A stretch of DNA of 64,000 nucleotides from Rheinheimera nanhaiensis E407-8 (lineage in GTDB: Bacteria > Pseudomonadota > Gammaproteobacteria > Enterobacterales > Alteromonadaceae), in contig NZ_BAFK01000010.1 in the NCBI RefSeq assembly GCF_000296695.1, positions 1-64,000 of the forward strand. Reading direction: 5' to 3'. The position numbers and the translations under genes are program-made. Numbering within the stretch: the first letter of the stretch is position 1; every line of letters starts with the position of its first letter. The notes below the pieces were generated by a model. That model was not told the DNA's origin. It saw only the letters and a list, made by a program, of their open reading frames with translations, and searched no databases. Below are positions 35,608 through 42,796 of this stretch, one piece after another.

Positions 35608-36568
35608 GGCGGCAAGTTATACGCTACATTTAGCCAGCCTGCCACACGCCCGGCTACTGGAGCAGGTAGCGCTTGCCACCGTAACGCCCAAGATGCTGAG
35701 TTGGCAGCAAGCTGAAATTGCCACGGCATTTTTTGGCGATGAGCGGACAACTTTTAGCGAACAGCCGACAACACAAAGCCAGCGCTTATTGGCGCTGCTG
35801 GACGCTTTACTGGCGAAGATGCCTGCCAGGCCGGCACAGCAAATTGTTTATTTGCTGTTGCCGGAATTTAACAGCGCCGATGATGCGCTGCTAAGCACTT
35901 TTTTGCATCAGCTGATGCGTAATCACCCAGAGCTTTTGCAATCACCGCAGTGCAGGGTATTTCCTTATGGTGCGACAGCCAGTGTGATGGCGCTGAAGGC
36001 CGCAGCAGAATTGTTAGCTCAGCCGGAGCAGCAGAAAGAGATCTGGTTTATTGCAGTCGATAGTTTAAATGACGAAGCGGTGTTTAGCCGCTATGCAGCA
36101 GAGCAAAGTGCAACAGAGCAAAGCTGCCAGCTGTTGTCTGAAGGCGCTATAGCGCTTTACTTAACCGCGTCGGACACTGGCCTGCAATTAGCTTATGCTG
36201 CCTCTGATGCGCAGTTGGAGCCAAGTACTGATGACGACATGGCTACTGCAGGCTTATTGCGGCAAACTGCTCAGCTGCTAAGTATTGAGCAGGCACAGCT
36301 TAGCCTGATTTGTCTGCCCGACAGTGGAAACGACTACGCCTCACAATGCTGGCTTAATCAGATGTCACAGCTCAATGGTGTGGTAACAGAAGATACACAA
36401 TATCTGCTGCCGGGCTACCAAATTGGTGAGCTGGGGGCCTGCGGCGGCTTGTACCGGCTGTTGCTGTTATTACACCAGGCGCAGCAGGGCCGTGTATCCG
36501 GTTTAATTTTACAGTATGAACAGTCGCTGCGCCGCTATCGCGGTGTAGCGCTTTATCAGGCGGTGTAA
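35585..36568 (+). CDS. Thiolase / ketoacyl-synthase-fold-like protein of the T6SS effector island
   Basis: This 327-residue protein of unproven function has segments resembling the two halves of a thiolase fold: RVFPYGATASVMALKAAAEL followed by IWFIAVDSLND (the place where ketoacyl synthases hold the nucleophile helix and following strand), LLSEGAIALYLT, and a C-terminal IGELGACGGLYRLLLLLHQA. The expected catalytic Cys and His residues are not evident, so an enzymatic role is doubtful. Similar degenerate thiolase-like proteins sit beside PAAR or Rhs effectors in other T6SS islands and are suspected adaptors. GGAGG precedes ATG 35585. Confidence 0.55.
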   Translation: MPALPALKAASYTLHLASLPHARLLEQVALATVTPKMLSWQQAEIATAFFGDERTTFSEQPTTQSQRLLALLDALLAKMPARPAQQIVYLLLPEFNSADDALLSTFLHQLMRNHPELLQSPQCRVFPYGATASVMALKAAAELLAQPEQQKEIWFIAVDSLNDEAVFSRYAAEQSATEQSCQLLSEGAIALYLTASDTGLQLAYAASDAQLEPSTDDDMATAGLLRQTAQLLSIEQAQLSLICLPDSGNDYASQCWLNQMSQLNGVVTEDTQYLLPGYQIGELGACGGLYRLLLLLHQAQQGRVSGLILQYEQSLRRYRGVALYQAV

Positions 36569-36599
36569 CCGCAACATTATCGACAAGGACGTGTTCAGC

Positions 36600-39500
36600 A
36601 TGACCATGCATAAACTCGACATTAAAGGCCGGTTAGGCGCGGTAATTCAATTTAGTACCAGCGCGGCCGCGGGTGGTGCAGCCGAGCGCTTTGCCTCTGC
36701 CAATGAGGCGGCAGAGTTTTTAAGCCGGCATTTTAATGATTATCACTATGCCAGGGGCTTACTGGGGGTTGCCGCAGGTTTGGGTATTTCCTGTGGCGAC
36801 TTGCAGGTACAGCAGGCTAAACAGCAGCTGTTTATGCAGCTTGCACAGGCCATGAGTGAAGGCAAATTGCAGGTACGGGAATTGCCGGCACCCGAGCGCC
36901 AGCAAAGCGCGACAGCGCCGGCAGCCGCGCCGGCCAAAGCAGCACCGGCAAAAGCCAATAAACCCGGTGGCGCGGCGCAGGCTGAAACGGCTGTACCGAC
37001 GGGCCCGGCAGGCAGCAATGAAACCGGTACTAACGGCAGCGGCGCTGTCACCCCGGATAAAACCCAGGTGGAATGCGTTGGCGATCCGGTAGCGACCTGT
37101 ACTGGCGAGGAAATACTCGAACTTATTGATTTTGAGCTGCCTGGCCCGTTACCGCTGCAGTTTAAGCGTACTTACCGCTCTGGTCAGTGTCATGAAAACC
37201 TGGGCTTGGGGTATGGCTGGCGCAGTAATTTTCATCTGCAGATTGAAACCACCATAAATAGCGACGGCGAAACGCGCTTAATCTTGCACGATGACGAAGG
37301 CCGGCGTTTAAGCTTTATGCCGGTCGCGGCCGGTCAAACCAGCTACCAATTGGCCGAGGGGCTGGCACTGCGACACGAAGATAACGGCAGCCAGGTACTA
37401 CTGCGCCCGGATAACACCCATTGGGTGTTTGTGCCGCTAAGCAGTGAAAAGCAACAGCCGGCGCGCTGGGCACTGCATCAGATCTTCGACAGTCTGGGTA
37501 ATTATCTGCAACTGTATTACGACCGTTATCAGCGTTTAAGCCGGATAGATTACACCCGTAAGCGCGGTGTAGAGCTGCGTTACAACGAACAAGGCTTGTT
37601 AAGCACGATAGAAGCGGTAGTGCAAACCGGGCAGGGGTTAACATCGTTAAACGTGCAGCTGGCACAGTATCATTATGATGAGCAGCGTGACTTAATTGCG
37701 GCTACTGATCAGGCCAGACAGACCGAGCACTATGGTTATCAGGCGCACTTGCTGGCGGTCAGGCAACGAGCCAGCGGGTTTAAGCATTATTTCAGCTGGC
37801 TGGGTGAAGGCCCGAGCGCACGCTGCCGCCGTAACTGGGGTGATGATGGTTACTATGACTATCAGTTTGACTATGACGACAGCCAGCGTTTAACCATCAG
37901 CACGGATAGCCGCGGCCAGCGCTGGCAGTATTTTCATAATGAGCGTAATCAGCTGATTAAAAAGGTGGCACCGGATGGCGCCACCTGGCGTTACACCTGG
38001 AACAGCCAGGGTAAGAAAATTGCTGAAATAACGCCGGATGGCGCCGCTACGCGTTACTATTTTAATGAGCAGGGCCAGCTTATCACGGTAGAGCAAGCCG
38101 ATGGCGCCATCAGTCATTTTCAATATAACGAGCTTGGCCAGCGCACAGGCTTTACCGATGCCGAGGGCCAGCACTGGCGCCGTGAGTACAGCGCGGCCGG
38201 TTTGTTAACAGCAGAAATCTCGGCCGATGGTGCGGTAAGCCGCTATCAGTACAATGCACAGGGGCAGCTAACCCAGCGTCAATTGCCGGATGGCCAGACA
38301 GAGCAGTATTTATGGAATGACGAAGGCCAGCTGCTGGCGCGTAAACAGGGCGAGGCAGTAAGCCGTTATAGTTACGATAATTTGGGCCGGTTAAACGGCA
38401 TTGCTGATGCCGCTGGCCTTATTACTGAGTATCAGCGCAGTGTGGCTGGCCATATTACGCAGATAACACAATACCCGGCTGATGCGCCAGAGCAGGCCAG
38501 TATCGAAACGCTGCAGTATGACAACGCCGGCCGGCTTATCAGTAAAACCAATGCGCAAGGTGAGCAACGCCAGTGGCAGTATGAAGGCTTAGCCCAGCCG
38601 GTGGCGCATATTCAGGCCGACGGCAGCCGTTTTAGTTATGAGTACGACAAAGAGCGTAACCTTACGGCCATTATGCGCAGCGATGGTGCACGCTATCAAC
38701 TGGATTACGACGGCCAGGAGCGGCCTGTCGCCTTACAGGGCTTCGACGGCCGCCAACAACGCTACCAGTATGATATTGCCGGGCGCATCAGCAGTGTTAA
38801 CGACGGTAGCAAGCGGCAGATAAAACTTAAGCGTGACAGCCGCGGCCGTATTATTGAGCAAACGGCGCTATATGGCCAACAGCTGGCCAGCAACCATTTT
38901 CACTACGACAAATTAGGCCGGCCACTGCGTGCCAGTAACGCCCAGCGCAAACTGCGGTTTAATTACCATGCCAATGGCCAGCTAACTGAGCACTGGCAGG
39001 ATGACTGGCGCATAGCACATCAGTATGACCAGGCCGGCCGGCGTTTAAGCACTTTACTGCCCGATGGCACCGCGCTGGACTACCGCTACAACGAACAAGG
39101 TTTGCTGGCGCAACTGGCGGTAAATCAGCAGCCGGTATTGTGGTGCAGCTTTGATAACGCCGGCCGTGAAACCGCACGGGAGTACCAAAGTGGCCTGCAG
39201 TTACAGCAAGAATTTGATGCCTTTAACCGCTTAACCGCTCAGCAATGGCAAACAGGTGCGCGAAGCCAGCAGCGGCAGTATTGCTACAGCGCGCTACACC
39301 AGCTAGTAGCGGTTACGGATAACCAAAATGGTGATGTCAAATATCAATATAACAATCTGGATCAGTTAGTTAGCAAGCAGCACAGCACAGATGCCAGCCA
39401 GAATGAACAGCAGCAGTGGGACAGCTTTGGTAACCCCACAGGTGATGGCATTGAGGTAAAGCAGGATCGTTTACTGCGTTTTCACGATAACCAATATCAA

Positions 39501-40574
39501 TACGACGATAGCGGTAATCAGCTAAGTGCCACCGCACCGGGCAAACGCCAGCAGCGCGAGTTTAATGGCTTTAACCAGCTAACGGCGTTGCAGCATAATG
39601 ACAGTGTAACGCGTTACGAATATGACGCCTTTGGCCGGCGTAGCGCTAAAATCACCGCCGCCGGGCGCACTGATTATCTGTGGGAAGGCAATACGCTGAT
39701 TGGCGAATACTGTCAGGGTAAGTACCTCTGGTATGTGTTTGAGCCAAACAGCAATAAACCACTGGCACTGATAAGCTGTGGCCAGTTGTATTTTTACCAG
39801 TTAGACCAGTTAGGTACGCCGCTCAGCCTAACCGACAGCAACAACAACATCGTCTGGCAAGCGCATTACAGTGTATTTGGTAAAGCCACAATAACGGTTA
39901 ACGACATTGATAACCCAATTCGCTTTCAGGGCCAGTACTATGACAGCGAAAGTGGCTTACACTACAACCACTTTAGGTATTACGACCCACAAACCGGCCG
40001 TTTTATCAGCCAGGATCCAATAGGGCTATTGGGTGGTATTAACCACTACCAATACGCGCCAAACCATATCAACTGGATAGATCCGCTGGGGTTGTGTAAA
40101 GAACATTCTCAGATTGATCCCCAGCCACTAGGAAGTCCATACCAACTTGATTCAAATGGGCGCTGGCACGATAAATTAGGAAAATTTTGTGCATTTAGCT
40201 GGCCGGCGCATGATGGTTTTGCTACTAGTAATGGAAAAATACTAGCGGAACGAGTTACTTTGGCACCAGGAACAAAGTTAGATAGATTTGGTGGGTACTT
40301 TGACGGAAACGGCGAGTTTAGAGATACAGGTAGATACTTTGCCGATGAAGGAATTGAGTTTGAAAAAAGAGCACTGCCTCCGAAAAGTAAACAGTTTAAG
40401 CCGCATACTTTTGAAGTAATTGAACCGTTCGATGTTTTATCCGGCCCTATTGCACCTTGGTTCGGAGAACCTGGGGGTGGTACGCAGTATTTTGTGCCTG
40501 AGGAGCACGGCGGCGTTGATGGTTTAATTAAAGCTGGCAAAATCAAACGGACAAGTGAGATACCTAAAAAATGA
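36600..40574 (+). CDS. Rhs-repeat T6SS effector with C-terminal TNT-type NAD(P)+ glycohydrolase toxin
   Basis: This polymorphic toxin has about 1,324 residues. Residues 1-95 form an unrecognised helical domain, not PAAR; 96-155 are an Ala/Pro/Lys/Gly linker; from about 165 a DUF6531-like segment (ELPGPLPLQFKRTYRSG) and many YD/Rhs repeats form the shell. The conserved core closes with DPIGLLGG..DPLGL (end near residue 1165), where Rhs proteins self-cleave. The tip (about 1166-1324) matches the TNT/DUF4237 family: KLDRFGG (Arg near 1229), EKRALPP, FEVIEPFDVLSGPIAPWFG and GGGTQYF (Gln near 1296). It should hydrolyse NAD(P)+ in target cells. The tip is AT-richer than the shell, suggesting transfer. 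Confidence 0.9.
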   Translation: MTMHKLDIKGRLGAVIQFSTSAAAGGAAERFASANEAAEFLSRHFNDYHYARGLLGVAAGLGISCGDLQVQQAKQQLFMQLAQAMSEGKLQVRELPAPERQQSATAPAAAPAKAAPAKANKPGGAAQAETAVPTGPAGSNETGTNGSGAVTPDKTQVECVGDPVATCTGEEILELIDFELPGPLPLQFKRTYRSGQCHENLGLGYGWRSNFHLQIETTINSDGETRLILHDDEGRRLSFMPVAAGQTSYQLAEGLALRHEDNGSQVLLRPDNTHWVFVPLSSEKQQPARWALHQIFDSLGNYLQLYYDRYQRLSRIDYTRKRGVELRYNEQGLLSTIEAVVQTGQGLTSLNVQLAQYHYDEQRDLIAATDQARQTEHYGYQAHLLAVRQRASGFKHYFSWLGEGPSARCRRNWGDDGYYDYQFDYDDSQRLTISTDSRGQRWQYFHNERNQLIKKVAPDGATWRYTWNSQGKKIAEITPDGAATRYYFNEQGQLITVEQADGAISHFQYNELGQRTGFTDAEGQHWRREYSAAGLLTAEISADGAVSRYQYNAQGQLTQRQLPDGQTEQYLWNDEGQLLARKQGEAVSRYSYDNLGRLNGIADAAGLITEYQRSVAGHITQITQYPADAPEQASIETLQYDNAGRLISKTNAQGEQRQWQYEGLAQPVAHIQADGSRFSYEYDKERNLTAIMRSDGARYQLDYDGQERPVALQGFDGRQQRYQYDIAGRISSVNDGSKRQIKLKRDSRGRIIEQTALYGQQLASNHFHYDKLGRPLRASNAQRKLRFNYHANGQLTEHWQDDWRIAHQYDQAGRRLSTLLPDGTALDYRYNEQGLLAQLAVNQQPVLWCSFDNAGRETAREYQSGLQLQQEFDAFNRLTAQQWQTGARSQQRQYCYSALHQLVAVTDNQNGDVKYQYNNLDQLVSKQHSTDASQNEQQQWDSFGNPTGDGIEVKQDRLLRFHDNQYQYDDSGNQLSATAPGKRQQREFNGFNQLTALQHNDSVTRYEYDAFGRRSAKITAAGRTDYLWEGNTLIGEYCQGKYLWYVFEPNSNKPLALISCGQLYFYQLDQLGTPLSLTDSNNNIVWQAHYSVFGKATITVNDIDNPIRFQGQYYDSESGLHYNHFRYYDPQTGRFISQDPIGLLGGINHYQYAPNHINWIDPLGLCKEHSQIDPQPLGSPYQLDSNGRWHDKLGKFCAFSWPAHDGFATSNGKILAERVTLAPGTKLDRFGGYFDGNGEFRDTGRYFADEGIEFEKRALPPKSKQFKPHTFEVIEPFDVLSGPIAPWFGEPGGGTQYFVPEEHGGVDGLIKAGKIKRTSEIPKK
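39669..40094 (+). repeat. Direct repeat A1: 3' end of the Rhs core
   Basis: This 426-bp stretch of the Rhs gene encodes the last part of the conserved core (from TDYLWEGN to DPLGL). It reappears at 41081-41506 with no indels and only scattered substitutions. Similarity stops exactly at the toxin boundary, as expected for swapped Rhs tips. Confidence 0.93.
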
Positions 40575-40777
40575 AAAAAAAGTACTTTAATCCTGACTTA
40601 TCAAAAGGATACCCAGCAGGAAAAAAAATTCGCTATCAATGCGGTCTGTGTGCTGGAGAAATTGATTCATTACCTGAGCACTATGCATGTTGTGAGTGCG
40701 GAAACATATGTATCGATGCTGATTCTGCAAGAGTAACTGTTAAAAACAGCGAAAAGATTGCTTTCTATCGCTATTAG
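40571..40777 (+). CDS. Small Cys-rich protein, candidate immunity protein for the TNT toxin
   Basis: This 68-residue cytoplasmic protein has a zinc-ribbon-like layout: YQCGLCAGEIDSLP, then YACCECGNICIDADSARV. Short proteins of this pattern are common directly behind polymorphic toxins. Its ATG overlaps the stop of the Rhs gene (AAATGA), so the two are translationally coupled, and position alone makes it the likely immunity gene. The base composition is AT-rich like the toxin tip. It is unusually small for an NAD-glycohydrolase immunity protein, so another role is possible. Confidence 0.6.
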   Translation: MKKKYFNPDLSKGYPAGKKIRYQCGLCAGEIDSLPEHYACCECGNICIDADSARVTVKNSEKIAFYRY

Positions 40778-40832
40778 AATTTGCGGTTTCATAGCGGCTA
40801 AGATAGCAACTATTACTACTTTGTATTAATAG

Positions 40833-41075
40833 TTACAACACCGCCCTAACTGCAATCGAGAATGCCGCCACCATGCCGATAATCCATACTTCAGAGCGGG
40901 TGGTGGCGTAGTCGAGCCAATAACACACCAGATACGCCAGCCGGCTGACGATAAATACCCAGGCTAAAACCACTGTGGTGCTATCCACTGCTTCAAATGC
41001 TATGGCGCTGAATACGGCGCAGGCATAAATCAGCAAGGCTTCAAAACTATTGTAATGTGCTGCATTAGCGCGCTG
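40833..41075 (-). pseudogene. 3' fragment of a MAPEG-family gene (duplicated)
   Basis: The fragment encodes the last 80 or so residues of the MAPEG protein found complete at 42271-42660 (QRANAAHYNSFEALLIYACA through to VRAVL). It is colinear with bases 42271-42513 and differs at roughly one base in ten. It has no start: at 41075 the similarity ends and a fragment of Rhs core begins. It is a scar of recombination, not a gene. This covers most of the 300-bp gap after the small Cys-rich gene. Confidence 0.9.
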
Positions 41076-41080
41076 AGCAC

Positions 41081-41506
41081 ACCGATTATCTGTGGGAAGG
41101 CAATACACTAATTGGCGAATACTGCCAGGGTGAATACCGCTGGTATGTGTTTGAGCCAAACACTAACAAACCGCTGGCACTGATAAGCGGTGGCCAGTTG
41201 TATTTTTACCAGTTAGACCAGTTAGGCACACCGCTCAGCCTAACCGACAGCAACAACAACATCGTCTGGCAAGCGCATTACAGTGTATTTGGTAAAGCCA
41301 CAATAACGGTTAACGACATTGATAACCCAATTCGCTTTCAGGGCCAGTACTATGACAGCGAAAGCGGGCTACACTACAACCACTTTAGGTATTACGACCC
41401 ACAAACCGGCCGCTTTATCAGCCAGGACCCGATAGGTCTTTTGGGTGGTATTAACCACTACCAATACGCACCAAACCATATCAACTGGATTGATCCATTG
41501 GGGTTG
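41081..41506 (+). repeat. Direct repeat A2: second copy of the Rhs core end
   Basis: This is the second copy of 39669-40094, offset by 1,412 bp. It begins at the junction with the MAPEG fragment, just after an in-frame stop (41066-41068), and ends at the DPLGL boundary. From there it leads into a toxin domain unrelated to the first. Confidence 0.93.
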
Positions 41507-41908
41507 ATGGCAAAACCTGAGGACTGCCCGAAGTTTGCAGGCAAAGCAGTAATTCATAAATATCAACCAACGGCTGGAAATCCATTTGGTCATTACAGTG
41601 TAGAAATTATCTCAAGCACTAAAACTTCACACACTCATCAGGTTATAACTGAAGGCACCACCACGATTGTTGACGTAGCTGAATGCAAGCCATCTGTGCC
41701 TGTAGTAGCCGTTGCTGAGGTCGATTTACCAGATGCACATGCTGCTCAGCTATATCAAAGCGCCGTAGAGTACATTGACATGGGGCCCTATGATCGGAAG
41801 TCTAATAGTTGCGTTACGCATGTATCAAATGTACTTCGGGCGGGAGGTGTTGATATACCACAATCCGCATTAGGCGAGTATAAATTCATGAAAAATCTGG
41901 GTATTTAA
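41147..41908 (+). CDS. Orphan Rhs C-terminal module with probable papain-like (permuted NlpC/P60 or LRAT-type) toxin tip
   Basis: This 253-residue frame holds the last Rhs-core residues (from FEPNTNKP) and a new tip after DPLGL (about residues 121-253). The tip has FGHYSVEI (His, codon 41591) followed much later by SNSCVTHVSNVLRAGG (Cys, codon 41810). This His-before-Cys order, with the Cys at a helix start, resembles circularly permuted papain-fold enzymes such as LRAT/NlpC-like amidases or lipases. The toxin class is inferred. It lacks the N-terminal Rhs shell and has no clear ribosome-binding site, so it is probably a silent reserve tip usable after recombination with the upstream gene. 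ATG 41507 could also start the bare toxin. Confidence 0.65.
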   Translation: MFEPNTNKPLALISGGQLYFYQLDQLGTPLSLTDSNNNIVWQAHYSVFGKATITVNDIDNPIRFQGQYYDSESGLHYNHFRYYDPQTGRFISQDPIGLLGGINHYQYAPNHINWIDPLGLMAKPEDCPKFAGKAVIHKYQPTAGNPFGHYSVEIISSTKTSHTHQVITEGTTTIVDVAECKPSVPVVAVAEVDLPDAHAAQLYQSAVEYIDMGPYDRKSNSCVTHVSNVLRAGGVDIPQSALGEYKFMKNLGI

Positions 41909-41910
41909 AA

Positions 41911-42240
41911 ATGGCATATATAGCGTGTGATAAGCATGGTGGACAACTAGCAAGTCTGATATCCCACAAACTTTACCAAATGATAGAGGGTACGGAGGGT
42001 AATTCGGCAGTAGGCATTAAAACTATCAAATATGAAAGTCTTGGTGGGGAACAATTTAGTATGTTTGTAGATTCAGATACCTTTGAAGAGCTATCTGTTG
42101 CACATAATATTGACTTAGCAAAGACTATTACCGATGAAGAAAAGTTATTCGAGATAACGCTAGATTTTGTTGCAATATGTCCTGTATGTTTGAATGACTG
42201 GCTGGCAAATAGATCCAACGTCGTTGGAGACATTGATTAG
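41911..42240 (+). CDS. Candidate immunity protein for the orphan Rhs tip
   Basis: This 109-residue protein has no recognised family and no signal peptide. It contains CDKHGGQLASLISHKLY near the start and CPVCLNDWL near the end, so a Cys/His metal site is possible. It starts 2 bases after the stop of the orphan toxin, the standard position for Rhs immunity genes. Its base composition is AT-rich like the toxin tip. If translated, it would protect against strains still armed with that tip. The function is inferred from location only. Confidence 0.6.
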   Translation: MAYIACDKHGGQLASLISHKLYQMIEGTEGNSAVGIKTIKYESLGGEQFSMFVDSDTFEELSVAHNIDLAKTITDEEKLFEITLDFVAICPVCLNDWLANRSNVVGDID

Positions 42241-42270
42241 CATAGTCTAGTCTAGGATTAAATTCTGACC

Positions 42271-42513
42271 CTATAAAATCGCTCTTAGCGCTATAGCAAA
42301 AGCCGCCACCATACCGATCATCCATACTGTGGAGCGGGTGGTGGCGTAGTCCAGCCAGTAACACACCAGGTACGCCAGCCGGCTGGCGATAAATACCCAG
42401 GCTAAAATCACCGTGGTGTTATCCACCGCCTCAAGTGCTATGGCGCTGAATACTGCGCAGGCATAAATCAGCAAGGCTTCAAAACTATTGTAATGCGCTG
42501 CATTAGCGCGCTG
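42271..42513 (-). repeat. Direct repeat B2: part of the MAPEG gene copied at 40833-41075
   Basis: This is the resident copy of the repeat, inside the intact MAPEG gene. The offset to the fragment is 1,438 bp, nearly the same as that between the Rhs-core repeats. The two repeat pairs therefore bracket alternative toxin-immunity modules. Confidence 0.9.
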
Positions 42514-42660
42514 GCCAAAACCAGTTAAGCCGGCTTGCTGCGCGCGCGGGTTATGGTTGTCATAACCGCCGGCTTTTTGCATAGCAAAGGCCAGTGGCGC
42601 TTTGGCCAGAAACGGCAGTAGCATGGCAATAAACAGGGTAAGTAATAAACTGGAAACCAT
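42271..42660 (-). CDS. MAPEG-family membrane protein
   Basis: This 129-residue inner-membrane protein has four helices, of the MAPEG (membrane-associated eicosanoid/glutathione metabolism) fold. AQQAGLTGFGQRANAAHYNSFEALLIY is the family signature around the first loop, and RLAYLVCYWLDYATTRS the second. Bacterial members are of unknown substrate; glutathione conjugation is possible. The start at 42660 has GGAG upstream; longer frames run into the leader. It borders the Rhs island, and part of it is duplicated there. Confidence 0.8.
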   Translation of the reverse strand: MVSSLLLTLFIAMLLPFLAKAPLAFAMQKAGGYDNHNPRAQQAGLTGFGQRANAAHYNSFEALLIYACAVFSAIALEAVDNTTVILAWVFIASRLAYLVCYWLDYATTRSTVWMIGMVAAFAIALRAIL

Positions 42661-42796
42661 AAACGCTCCGGTGACACCTTGGTGGTAGTGGCCAGGCTGG
42701 TATGCTGACTTCGCCCGGCAAAATCTGCTAACCTGCCCCCGCGGGACTAATAATAACAACAGCCCGTGTTCTTACCACAAAAATGGAGCAAAAAAA

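Noticed and set aside
36600-36890. N-terminal PAAR domain in the Rhs protein
   Set aside because: No PAAR motifs or prePAAR signature and no transmembrane pair are visible in the first 150 residues.
37100-40090. Repetitive appearance of the Rhs gene as a DNA repeat array
   Set aside because: The periodicity is at the protein level (YD repeats) with varied codons; it is a normal Rhs shell rather than a DNA repeat or CRISPR.
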